A stretch of DNA of 6,232 bases. Source: Chloroflexota bacterium (GTDB taxonomy: Bacteria; Chloroflexota; Anaerolineae; UBA7937). Positions 1-5,803 of this stretch are shown one piece after another (position 1 is the stretch's first letter; every line of letters begins with the position of its first letter). Both the position numbers and the translations under genes were made by a program. The notes beneath the pieces were generated by a model. It saw only the letters and a list, made by a program, of their open reading frames with translations, was not told where the DNA came from and made no database searches. Location of the stretch: the NCBI GenBank assembly GCA_003453555.1, contig DMLA01000055.1, positions 1 to 6,232 of the forward strand, read 5' to 3'.

Positions 1-1
1 G

Positions 2-58
2 TACACAGAGAGGAAAATGAGTCAAACCGGTCGCCAAGTGGCCGAAGGAAGGGAATAG
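2..58 (+). CDS. Possible 3' end of an upstream gene (partial, unidentified)
   Basis: One frame is open from the window edge to a TAG at 56-58 and reads YTERKMSQTGRQVAEGRE. It ends 4 nt before the ATG of the next gene, and the ribosome binding site of that gene lies inside it, the usual arrangement for an upstream operon member. Eighteen codons are too few to name a family. The other two plus frames are weaker: one stops early, and the other runs on into the next gene. It could be plain intergenic DNA that happens to be open. Confidence 0.3.
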   Translation, partial: YTERKMSQTGRQVAEGRE

Positions 59-62
59 AATC

Positions 63-593
63 ATGTTGGTGAAGGATTACCAACTTGATATCATATCCCC
101 GCCCTGCAAGCCGGGCGCAGAGCGGTGGAACGCCATCGCTCACCTCTCTGACGATATAAGCGCCGTACTCCCATACCTGAATGCGACCTTGAGAGATTGC
201 ATCTATGATCACCAGTCCGGGGTTCTCACCTGGCAAAGAGGCGGAAGGCGCATAGTCATCCGGCCCAAAGAGATTGCGGTTACTAATCTGGAGGACCGAG
301 AGGACGCTTGGAAGGTGGTGGAAAGCCTCGTCAAGACCATCAATGAAACTTGGGAGAGGCGTGCAGATATCGAGCCTGATTACAGAAAACGGGAACGCCT
401 CAAGGCATTGGATATCTATAAACTCTTGCCGGGCACCAACTGCAAAGCCTGCGGTGAGCCCTCCTGCTTCGCCTTCGCCCTGAAGGTAACGGTGGGAGAG
501 GCAGATATCGAAAGGTGTGCTCCCCTTTTCACCGATGGGTACCAAAGGCAATGGGATGAGTTGCAAGCCCTTGTAAAGGCGGCTCCTGGTTAG
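63..593 (+). CDS. Small iron-sulfur protein with C-terminal PF04060-type [4Fe-4S] motif
   Basis: This 176-residue soluble protein has no signal peptide or membrane segment. Near the C-terminus, LLPGTNCKACGEPSC leads into Cys127, Cys130, Cys135 and Cys152, a C-x2-C-x4-C-x16-C pattern. That is the spacing of the PF04060 [4Fe-4S] domain found at the N-terminus of the large corrinoid/iron-sulfur protein subunit (AcsC/CdhE) and in RnfB. Residues 1-115 form a separate domain that I do not recognise by name, with ISPPCKPG (Cys15), a DISAVLPYLNA stretch and a short beta-rich part around 52-73. The ATG at 63 is preceded by AAGGAAGGG (45-53) with 9 nt spacing. The gene leads a run of four same-strand genes. 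An electron-transfer or cluster-carrying role is inferred; no corrinoid or CODH domain is fused to it. Confidence 0.85.
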   Translation: MLVKDYQLDIISPPCKPGAERWNAIAHLSDDISAVLPYLNATLRDCIYDHQSGVLTWQRGGRRIVIRPKEIAVTNLEDREDAWKVVESLVKTINETWERRADIEPDYRKRERLKALDIYKLLPGTNCKACGEPSCFAFALKVTVGEADIERCAPLFTDGYQRQWDELQALVKAAPG

Positions 594-626
594 CGCTTTG
601 GAATGAATTTATGAGGGGTTCAGGTC

Positions 627-1322
627 ATGGTTTATCACTGTCCCATTTGTGGGGCTGAGCTGATAGAACGAAAGGCGGAGGCCGTTTGTACCTTCTGCGG
701 GCGGCTCACCCCGACCGAATATATCTGCCTTCAAGGTCACCATATCTGCGAGGAGTGCCAGTTGGCTACCATGCCCCAGGTGGTGGAGCGGGTTTGTGAG
801 AGCACCAAGGAGAAGGATCCTGGCCACATCGCCAACCTCATAATGAAACATCCCGCCATGCTGATGCACAGCGCCCAACACCATTTCATCGTGGCCCCAG
901 TCATCCTCGCGGCCTTGGCCAACGCCGGAGAACTCGTCCTCCACAAGGGCCGGCTCAGGGCCGCCCTTCGGCGGACAGCAGATATACCTTTCGCTAGTTG
1001 TGGGACGAGGGGCGAATGTGGAGCCTGCATCGGCTTGGGAGCAGCCGTTTCCATCTTGACTAAGGCTAGTTACCTTAAGGATAAAGAGCGCTCCTTGGCT
1101 CTGGGAGCCAGCGCGGAGGCTCTTTTCGCCGTAGCCGGGGCTGGCGGGCCGCGTTGTTGCAAGCAAAGCGTATATTTGACCCTGGAGACGGGGGTAGCCT
1201 TCCTAAAGCGAGAGTTGGGTTTGGAATTTCCCTTGAAGATCGAGTGCGATTTCTCATCCCGCAACCAGGAATGCAAGAGAGAGCGGTGCAAATATTATGA
1301 GCCCTCAGTGGAGACTCCTTAG
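627..1322 (+). CDS. Cys-rich DUF5714 domain protein
   Basis: The protein has 231 residues and 16 cysteines. Its N-terminus looks like a zinc or Fe-S binding module: CPIC at 5-8, CTFC at 21-24, Cys34, CEEC at 41-44 and Cys57. A His-rich helix follows (HPAMLMHSAQHHF, 75-87). The core carries SCGTRGECGACIGLGAAVSI (124-143) and GPRCCKQSVYLTLETG (174-189). The C-terminus repeats the theme with Cys207, Cys216 and Cys221. The layout matches what I know as DUF5714, a family of unknown function seen mostly in anaerobic archaea and bacteria, sometimes fused to methyltransferase domains. Here it stands alone. The ATG at 627 has GAGGGG (613-618) 8 nt upstream. It lies 33 nt after the Fe-S gene and overlaps the ligase gene by 26 nt, so co-expression is likely. 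Metal or cluster binding is inferred from the cysteines; no reaction can be assigned. Confidence 0.8.
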   Translation: MVYHCPICGAELIERKAEAVCTFCGRLTPTEYICLQGHHICEECQLATMPQVVERVCESTKEKDPGHIANLIMKHPAMLMHSAQHHFIVAPVILAALANAGELVLHKGRLRAALRRTADIPFASCGTRGECGACIGLGAAVSILTKASYLKDKERSLALGASAEALFAVAGAGGPRCCKQSVYLTLETGVAFLKRELGLEFPLKIECDFSSRNQECKRERCKYYEPSVETP

Positions 1323-2313
1323 GGATGGCATAACCGATGCACACCGCCATTTCGCGGTGGAGGAGGCTATCGTGCGCCGACTAGATGAGGTTGGTAGGCC
1401 TAACACCTTGCGCATCCGACAAGTGGAGAAGGCAGTCTTCGTAGGGTTTTTCCAGGACTCCGATTCTGAGGTGAATGTTCCCTTTTGCAAAGAGCGGGGC
1501 ATCAAAATAGTCCGCCGTATGAACCCCGGTGGCGCCGTTTATCACGATTTGGGGAGTTTTTGCTATTCCGCCTTCTTCTTGCGGGATGCATTCCCTCAAC
1601 TGGAGGAGGAACTCTATCGCCTCTTCGCTCAACCTATTATCCGCACCTGTCAAGACTACGGCCTAGAGGCTCACTTCAAGCCAGCCAACGATGTCTTGGT
1701 GGGTGAGCGCAAGATTTACGGTTCAGCCCAAGTCATCTGGTATCGCGCTTTCGTGCAGAGTGGGACTTTCTTGGTTAATATAGATTTCGAGGTGATGGAT
1801 AAGGCCTTGACTCCGCCACCCGTGAAATTCGCGGACAAAAAGGCCAAATCGGTAAGGGAGCGGGTCACTTCCCTCGCCCGCGAGGTGGGGAGGGAAATAG
1901 ACACCGAAGAGGTGATAGATCGCTTCCTAAACCACTTCAGCGAGATGTTGGGGATCAAGCTCAGGGAGGGAGGGCTTTCCGAGGAGGAGAGACGGTTGGC
2001 AGAGGAATTATGGGAGAGCAAATACGCCACCGAGGAGTGGAATTTTGGGCCCTCTCGAACTTATGGCATCACCGTGGCTGGAAAATCGAAGGGAGGGGTG
2101 GTCTCCATATCAGCCAACCTGGATTCCGGTTTCATCAAGGAATTGAAGATAAAGGGAGATTTCCTTCTGAGTCGCCAGGAGGCGATCAGGAGACTGGAGA
2201 GGCTACTAGTCGGCCATAGCCCGGCCGAAGCCTCCTCGTTGGTGGAGGAGGTAGATCTACCTCCTGACCTAAGCCGGACCTTGGCTCGACTGCTGGGGGA
2301 ATTACATGAGTGA
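1297..2313 (+). CDS. Lipoate-protein ligase A family protein with C-terminal accessory domain
   Basis: The 338-residue protein belongs to the biotin/lipoate A/B ligase superfamily. These enzymes activate lipoate with ATP and attach it to a lysine of GcvH or 2-oxoacid dehydrogenase E2 domains. Visible motifs are the N-terminal WRLLRDG...AVEEA segment, the lipoate-binding loop RRMNPGGAVYHDLGSFCYS (73-91) and NDVLVGERKIYGSAQ (131-145), which holds the expected catalytic lysine at 139. The C-terminal part (about 225-338), including YATEEWNFG, resembles the LplA accessory domain needed for the ligase rather than the octanoyltransferase reaction. The loop is unusual: NPGG replaces the common S/T-GGG, and Ser follows HDLG where Asn is usual. 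The start at 1297 fits the family N-terminus and overlaps the DUF5714 gene by 26 nt. No lipoyl acceptor protein is encoded in the window, so the true substrate is open. Confidence 0.88.
   Translation: MSPQWRLLRDGITDAHRHFAVEEAIVRRLDEVGRPNTLRIRQVEKAVFVGFFQDSDSEVNVPFCKERGIKIVRRMNPGGAVYHDLGSFCYSAFFLRDAFPQLEEELYRLFAQPIIRTCQDYGLEAHFKPANDVLVGERKIYGSAQVIWYRAFVQSGTFLVNIDFEVMDKALTPPPVKFADKKAKSVRERVTSLAREVGREIDTEEVIDRFLNHFSEMLGIKLREGGLSEEERRLAEELWESKYATEEWNFGPSRTYGITVAGKSKGGVVSISANLDSGFIKELKIKGDFLLSRQEAIRRLERLLVGHSPAEASSLVEEVDLPPDLSRTLARLLGELHE
2231..2265. repeat. Perfect 20-bp palindrome plus competing CCTCCT arm inside the ligase gene
   Basis: Positions 2246-2265 read AGGAGGTAGATCTACCTCCT, which equals its own reverse complement at all 20 bases. 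A further CCTCCT at 2231-2236 can also pair with AGGAGG at 2246-2251 (6 bp, 9-nt loop). In RNA the central AGGAGG could therefore pair with either flanking CCTCCT but not both. The element lies in the ligase codons for VEEVDLPP, about 40 nt before the next start codon. It may be an mRNA hairpin, a protein site or a coding coincidence; the sequence does not decide. Confidence 0.5.
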
Positions 2314-2623
2314 GAGGATGAGGATCGAACTCTATGTAGCTGCTCCTCCCACTAGCAAATGCAAGCAAGCCATCGCCTTGGCCGAGCGAGCGGTGGAGGC
2401 CTACCCTGAGCAGTTGAAACTGGTTGTCTACGGGAGGGGGATGCCACGGAGCGAGCCGCCCACCCTGGGGTTCCATCGGGCAGGAAAGGTGAGGCCCGTC
2501 CCTTCCGCCTGGGTGAATGGCGTTCTCGTGGCTTGGGGAGAAGTTCCGGATGCTGAGAGGATGAGGAGGGTGATTGAAGGGGAGTTATCGAAAGGGAAAC
2601 TTGCCCCGCTGAGTAGAATTTGA
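2306..2623 (+). CDS. Small thioredoxin-fold protein with a single cysteine
   Basis: The 105-residue cytoplasmic protein has a thioredoxin-like layout: a first strand (RIELYVAAPP, 6-15), one cysteine (Cys19 in PPTSKCKQA) at the start of a helix, a second strand (LKLVVYGRG), a cis-proline-like VPSAWVNG at 65-72, and a final helix. There is no CxxC; the matching positions read TSKC, so only one redox-active thiol is possible. A monothiol reductase, thiol carrier or persulfide carrier would fit, but the specific family is not recognised. The ATG overlaps the ligase stop by 8 nt, and GGGGGA at 2295-2300 provides a ribosome binding site with 5 nt spacing, so translational coupling is likely. It is the last gene of the plus-strand cluster. 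Confidence 0.72.
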   Translation: MSERMRIELYVAAPPTSKCKQAIALAERAVEAYPEQLKLVVYGRGMPRSEPPTLGFHRAGKVRPVPSAWVNGVLVAWGEVPDAERMRRVIEGELSKGKLAPLSRI

Positions 2624-2632
2624 ACCCTTTAT

Positions 2633-3009
2633 CTACCCTTGGGCCACTAACTCCCTCCATCCCTCTCGGATGGCCTCCATCAGGTTTCCTTCTACTGCTC
2701 TCCTGGCCTGCCCCATGGCGCTGACTACAGCCGGCGCTTTGGAACGACTATGGCCGATCACCACTACGCTATTCACCCCTAAAAGGGACGCCCCCCGATC
2801 CTCGAATAGTGGTATCTCTTCCGTATCTCTGCTAAAGCGGGGCGAAGGATCCCTTCGATGGAACCCAAGACCCAGAGAGCGACGACCATAGCCACCCCAG
2901 TATGCCCATAGTCACCATTGCATCGGCGGCTCTCTCCCGAACTAATCGAGCGACCACCACATATGATAGAGGCTCCCTTCTTGCGGCGTTTGAGGCGAAG
3001 AGTTGCCTC
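2633..3009 (-). pseudogene. plsX: Decayed plsX (phosphate acyltransferase) fragment
   Basis: PlsX makes acyl-phosphate for phospholipid synthesis and is normally about 330 residues. Here only pieces survive on the minus strand, in shifting frames. One block reads LRLKRRKKGASI, then VVVARLVRERAADAMVT, then HTGVAMVVALWVLGSIEG and ILRPALA. This matches the conserved first half (RRKKxSS, ADAxVSAGNTGA, GRIxGIxRPALA). It joins directly to EIRKRYHYSRIGGRP and LLGVNSVVVIGHSRS, the conserved PlsX C-terminal segment, and ends at TAG 2633-2635. The frame changes near 2961, 2905 and 2784. The first ~80 residues and ~150 central residues are missing, so the product cannot work. The apparent deletion junction falls near an R/K-PAL motif present in both halves of normal PlsX, which could reflect short-homology recombination. 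It occupies the otherwise empty stretch between the convergent genes. Confidence 0.78.
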
Positions 3010-4063
3010 CCGGTGGAGCAGGATCAGGAGAGAGTGGCCCTCTGAGCGGTGAACCCCCCACTATCGGTATCGCCCTCCCGCATTCAGGACATTTCCCCTT
3101 TTGGATTCGGTAGGCGACCACCCATAGGCCGTACCGCTGAATGAGGAGTTCTTCACAGTGGGGACAATAGGTATTCTCGTACCGATGACCCCGCACATTC
3201 CCCAGATAGACGAACCTGAGCCCCTCTTCTTTACCTATCTCCCGACCCCTCTCCAGGGTGGCAAGCGGGGTAGGGGGTTGGTGGAACCTGTAAGCCGGGA
3301 AATAGCCGCTCAGATGCCAGGGGGTCTCTTCCCCCAACTGGTCACGGATGCGGGCGGCGATGGCTCGTAGCCCCTCCTCATCGTCGTTCACCCCCGGTAT
3401 CACTAGGGTGGTGACCTCCAGATGCACCCCCTTCTCCTTGGCTAGGCGACAGTTCCTCCAAACCACCTCCACATCGGCTTTGCAATATTTCTTCACCACC
3501 TCCTTTGAGCCTTTGAGGTCCACGTTCAGGGCATCGAGGCCCGCCTCTATCAAGAGGTTAAGGGCCTCTTCGGTCATATAGCCGTTGGTGACATAGGTGT
3601 TGTATAGGCCCCTCTCTTTGGCCAATGGGAAAACCTCCAGCGACCATTCGAAGGATAGGGTGGGCTCGTTGAAACTGACAGAGGTCCCCCGGCAGCCTTG
3701 ACTTATGGCCTGCTCCACGAACTCCAAGGGAGACATATATCTTAAGCCTTTTGGTTCGGCCTTGCTTATATCCCAGTTCTGGCACCAGGGACAGGCGAAG
3801 TTACAACTCCAACTGCCACAGGTTAAGGCCACACTGCCGGGGTAAAAGTGAAAGAGGGGCTTCTTCTCTATGGGGTTAGATGATAGGGAGGAGACATCGC
3901 CGTAGATGAAGGTGTAAATCGTGCCCCCCTCGTTTCGCCTCGTCTTACACCAGCCCCATTGGCCGTCGCGTAGGGCGCATCTCCGCTCGCAGACGAGACA
4001 TCTCGTGCGCTCGTTCAACCTCTCTTGGAGCAACCCTTCCCTGAGAAAGGGGCTACCGTTCAC
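2942..4063 (-). CDS. amrS: AmmeMemoRadiSam system radical SAM enzyme
   Basis: A radical SAM protein of the family that co-occurs with AMMECR1 and MEMO-like proteins; its reaction is not established. From the GTG at 4063 it has 373 residues: N-terminal cysteines CLVC/C/C (22, 25, 29, 39), then NPIEKKPLFHFYPGS, then the SAM-cluster motif CNFACPWC (Cys87, 91, 94), SFNEPTLSFEW, a DLKG stretch, and two C-terminal CxxC pairs (CPHC, CPEC). The GTG has GGGAGG (4072-4077) with 8 nt spacing. The longer frame opens at TTG 4165 without a good site, and its extra 34 residues do not resemble the family, so I prefer 4063. The final 38 residues after IPIV are rich in Pro, Gly and Ser, unlike family members, and overlap the plsX remnant out of frame. 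No AMMECR1 or MEMO gene is in the window. It lies 140 nt downstream of glnA on the same strand. Confidence 0.88.
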   Translation of the reverse strand: MNGSPFLREGLLQERLNERTRCLVCERRCALRDGQWGWCKTRRNEGGTIYTFIYGDVSSLSSNPIEKKPLFHFYPGSVALTCGSWSCNFACPWCQNWDISKAEPKGLRYMSPLEFVEQAISQGCRGTSVSFNEPTLSFEWSLEVFPLAKERGLYNTYVTNGYMTEEALNLLIEAGLDALNVDLKGSKEVVKKYCKADVEVVWRNCRLAKEKGVHLEVTTLVIPGVNDDEEGLRAIAARIRDQLGEETPWHLSGYFPAYRFHQPPTPLATLERGREIGKEEGLRFVYLGNVRGHRYENTYCPHCEELLIQRYGLWVVAYRIQKGKCPECGRAIPIVGGSPLRGPLSPDPAPPGGNSSPQTPQEGSLYHMWWSLD

Positions 4064-4071
4064 GGAAAAGG

Positions 4072-4077
4072 CCTCCC
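4072..4077 (-). promoter_or_regulatory. Ribosome binding site deciding the amrS start
   Basis: The minus strand reads GGGAGG, then 8 nt, then GTG at 4063. Family homology begins only after this codon, so the site argues for the shorter protein over the TTG start at 4165. Confidence 0.65.
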
Positions 4078-4203
4078 TACCCACACGGAAGGGGCTGTTC
4101 TTATCAGACCTCAAGGCGTTACGAATTTCAGGACTTGGGGGTTCAGCGAACCGTGAGAGTGACAAAACCTAAGGATAGCCTTTATAAAGAGAGCGCCCTT
4201 GGC

Positions 4204-5625
4204 CTAGGTGTCGAAATAGAGGACCATTTCATAAGGGTGAGGGCGCTCCCGTACAGCACAAAACTCCTGTTCTCTCTTATGTCTCACCCAGGCTTCGATG
4301 AGGTCCTCGGTGAACACACCACCGGCCAGCAGAAAGTCACGATCCTCCTCAACTGCCTGGAGAGCCTCATCCAAAGAGGTCGGCAGTGCCTTCAGCCTCG
4401 CTCGTTCTTCGGGGCTCCAGGCAAAGATATCCTCATCGTAAGGCCCAAAGCCCTCTGCTACGGGGTCAATCTCACGTAGGACGCCATCCACACCCGCCAT
4501 GAGTTGGGCGGTCAGGGCCAGATATACATTACACGTAGCATCGGGAAGGCGGAATTCAATGCGTTTGGTCTCGGCGGTTGCAGCATACTTGGGCACCCGA
4601 ATGGCTGCTGTTCGGTTGGCCAAGGAGAAGAAGGAGCTAACTGGCGCCTCGTATCCGGGTACTAGTCGTCGGTATGAATTGGTACTGGGGTTGGTGAAGG
4701 CTAGGAGGGCTGAGGCATGCTTGAGCAACCCTCCGATATAGTGTAGGGCCGTGTCGCTCAAACCAGCATAGCCTGCGGGGTCATAGAACAGGTTCCGATC
4801 TCCTTGCCATAAGGTCTGATGGAAGTGCATCCCGTTGCCTGCCTCCCCGTATAGTGGCTTGGGCATGAAGGTGACAGTCTGTCCTCGCTGGCGTGCGACC
4901 ATCTTAGCCGCATACTTGGTCAACATGGTCGCATCTCCTGCCTGTTGAATCCCTATCAGGGCGATCTCGATCTCAGACTGGCCGGGCCCTCCCACCTCGT
5001 GATGGTGATAGCGCACGGCCACTCCCATGGCTTCTAAGCAGGCTGTGATCTCCGACCGTAGGTCATAAAGCGTATCAGAGGGAGGGATGGCATGATATCC
5101 ACCGTGTCGCCGGATCTGGTAACCGAGACCATCCTGCCCTGATTGCCAATCTGCTTCTCGGGATTCCACTCGATAGCCGGCTCGATTGACCGCATTGTCG
5201 ATAGCCACACTATCGAAAACGTAGAACTCGAACTCCGGTCCCCAACTGCTTCGCTCTGCCACGCCTTGCTCTACCATGTAGCGCTCGGCTCTCAGAGCGA
5301 TAGCGCGAGGGTCTTGGCCGAAAGCCTGCAAGGAACCGGCTTCCCGGATATGGCATATAAAACTTAACGTCTTCATGGACCAGAAGGGGTCCATGGCTCC
5401 AGTGGTTAGGTCCGGTACTACCACCATATCCCCTGATTCTACGCCTTTGAACCCTATGCTGGAGCCATCGATGCCTACACCCTGTTCCATGAGTGCCGGG
5501 ACAAACTCTCGGGCGGGAAGCGATACATGGTGCCAGGCGCCCCAAAGGTCGCAAAATTTCAGGTCTATCATGCGGATCTCTTCCCGCTGAACAAACTCCT
5601 GCGCTTCTGAGAAGTCAGAAAACAT
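4204..5625 (-). CDS. glnA: Type I glutamine synthetase
   Basis: Glutamine synthetase condenses ammonia and glutamate with ATP; type I enzymes are cytoplasmic dodecamers. The frame is full length (473 residues from the ATG at 5625; numbering below includes two more from an upstream in-frame GTG at 5631). All signatures are present: DGSSIGFKGVESGDM (55-69), PEFEF (132-136), the ATP/metal segment GNGMHFHQT (265-273), NPSTNSYRRLVPGYEAPV (314-331) and RIEFRLPD (357-364). Where adenylylated enzymes have the modified Tyr (NLYDLPPEE), this one reads DIFAWSPEE with Phe403. Control by adenylylation is therefore unlikely, as in GSI-alpha enzymes. The ATG is chosen because GGGGAGG ends 6 nt before it, whereas the GTG directly abuts that site. 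It appears to have its own promoter upstream. Confidence 0.96.
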   Translation of the reverse strand: MFSDFSEAQEFVQREEIRMIDLKFCDLWGAWHHVSLPAREFVPALMEQGVGIDGSSIGFKGVESGDMVVVPDLTTGAMDPFWSMKTLSFICHIREAGSLQAFGQDPRAIALRAERYMVEQGVAERSSWGPEFEFYVFDSVAIDNAVNRAGYRVESREADWQSGQDGLGYQIRRHGGYHAIPPSDTLYDLRSEITACLEAMGVAVRYHHHEVGGPGQSEIEIALIGIQQAGDATMLTKYAAKMVARQRGQTVTFMPKPLYGEAGNGMHFHQTLWQGDRNLFYDPAGYAGLSDTALHYIGGLLKHASALLAFTNPSTNSYRRLVPGYEAPVSSFFSLANRTAAIRVPKYAATAETKRIEFRLPDATCNVYLALTAQLMAGVDGVLREIDPVAEGFGPYDEDIFAWSPEERARLKALPTSLDEALQAVEEDRDFLLAGGVFTEDLIEAWVRHKREQEFCAVRERPHPYEMVLYFDT

Positions 5626-5631
5626 ATTCAC

Positions 5632-5637
5632 CTCCCC
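5632..5637 (-). promoter_or_regulatory. Ribosome binding site of glnA
   Basis: The minus strand reads AAAGGGGAGG, then GTGAAT, then ATG. The 6-nt spacing suits the ATG at 5625; the GTG at 5631 would have no spacing at all. Confidence 0.75.
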
Positions 5638-5675
5638 TTTGGGTCTTGTCTGACGACTTCGCCACGCAACAACGC

Positions 5676-5693
5676 CTATTGCGATGGCGATAG
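5676..5693 (-). other. Small hairpin in the glnA leader
   Basis: CTATTGC (5676-5682) pairs with GCGATAG (5687-5693) across a 4-nt loop, a 7-bp stem with one G-T pair. It would lie early in the transcript from the predicted promoter, about 50 nt before the start codon. No T-run follows, so it is not a terminator. No known riboswitch motif was recognised around it. Confidence 0.35.
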
Positions 5694-5708
5694 AAAGCGG
5701 ACGCCGAA

Positions 5709-5727
5709 TGGTGTGAGCATTATACCA
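5709..5727 (-). promoter_or_regulatory. Likely glnA promoter -10 with overlapping dyad
   Basis: On the minus strand a perfect TATAAT lies at 5719-5724, about 94 nt before the glnA ATG, giving a leader of roughly 85 nt. No good -35 is found at 16-18 nt; a TTGATA at 5749-5754 is 24 nt away, which is too far. The -10 sits inside an imperfect inverted repeat (plus strand TGGTGT-N7-ATACCA), where an activator or repressor could bind. The start of the repeat resembles a TGTGA half-site, but the other half does not match. Promoter likely; operator speculative. Confidence 0.5.
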
Positions 5728-5803
5728 AAGAGGACTCTACGATGGAAGTATCAAGGGCAATGGTTGGCTAGGAAAAATCAGCGGGGGATAAAGGGATTGC
5801 GGC

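Noticed and set aside
609..1350. Minus-strand open frames of 73 to 185 codons opposite the DUF5714 gene
   Set aside because: They lie antisense to a gene with clear cysteine motifs and good ribosome binding sites, and their translations look like low-complexity shadow sequence.
1297..2313. Ligase as part of an sHdr-type lipoate-based sulfur oxidation locus
   Set aside because: No hdr-like genes, LbpA-type lipoyl carrier or lipoyl synthase is present in the window, so the link is unsupported.
2620..2660. Bidirectional terminator between the convergent genes
   Set aside because: No GC-rich stem with a T-run on either strand could be found.
2670..2891. Plus-strand open frame of 73 codons between the convergent genes
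   Set aside because: It is antisense to the plsX relic, has no ribosome binding site and shows no recognisable domain.
4064..4165. 34-residue N-terminal extension of AmrS from a TTG codon
   Set aside because: There is no strong ribosome binding site before the TTG, the residues do not resemble the family N-terminus, and a GGGAGG-led GTG lies downstream.
4140..4190. Short inverted repeats between glnA and amrS (GGTTC-AGC-GAACC; AAGG-ATAG-CCTT near a TTTT) as a glnA terminator; CTTTATAAAG as a -10
   Set aside because: The stems are only 4-5 bp, the T-run is four bases and offset, and no -35 at a suitable distance supports a promoter.
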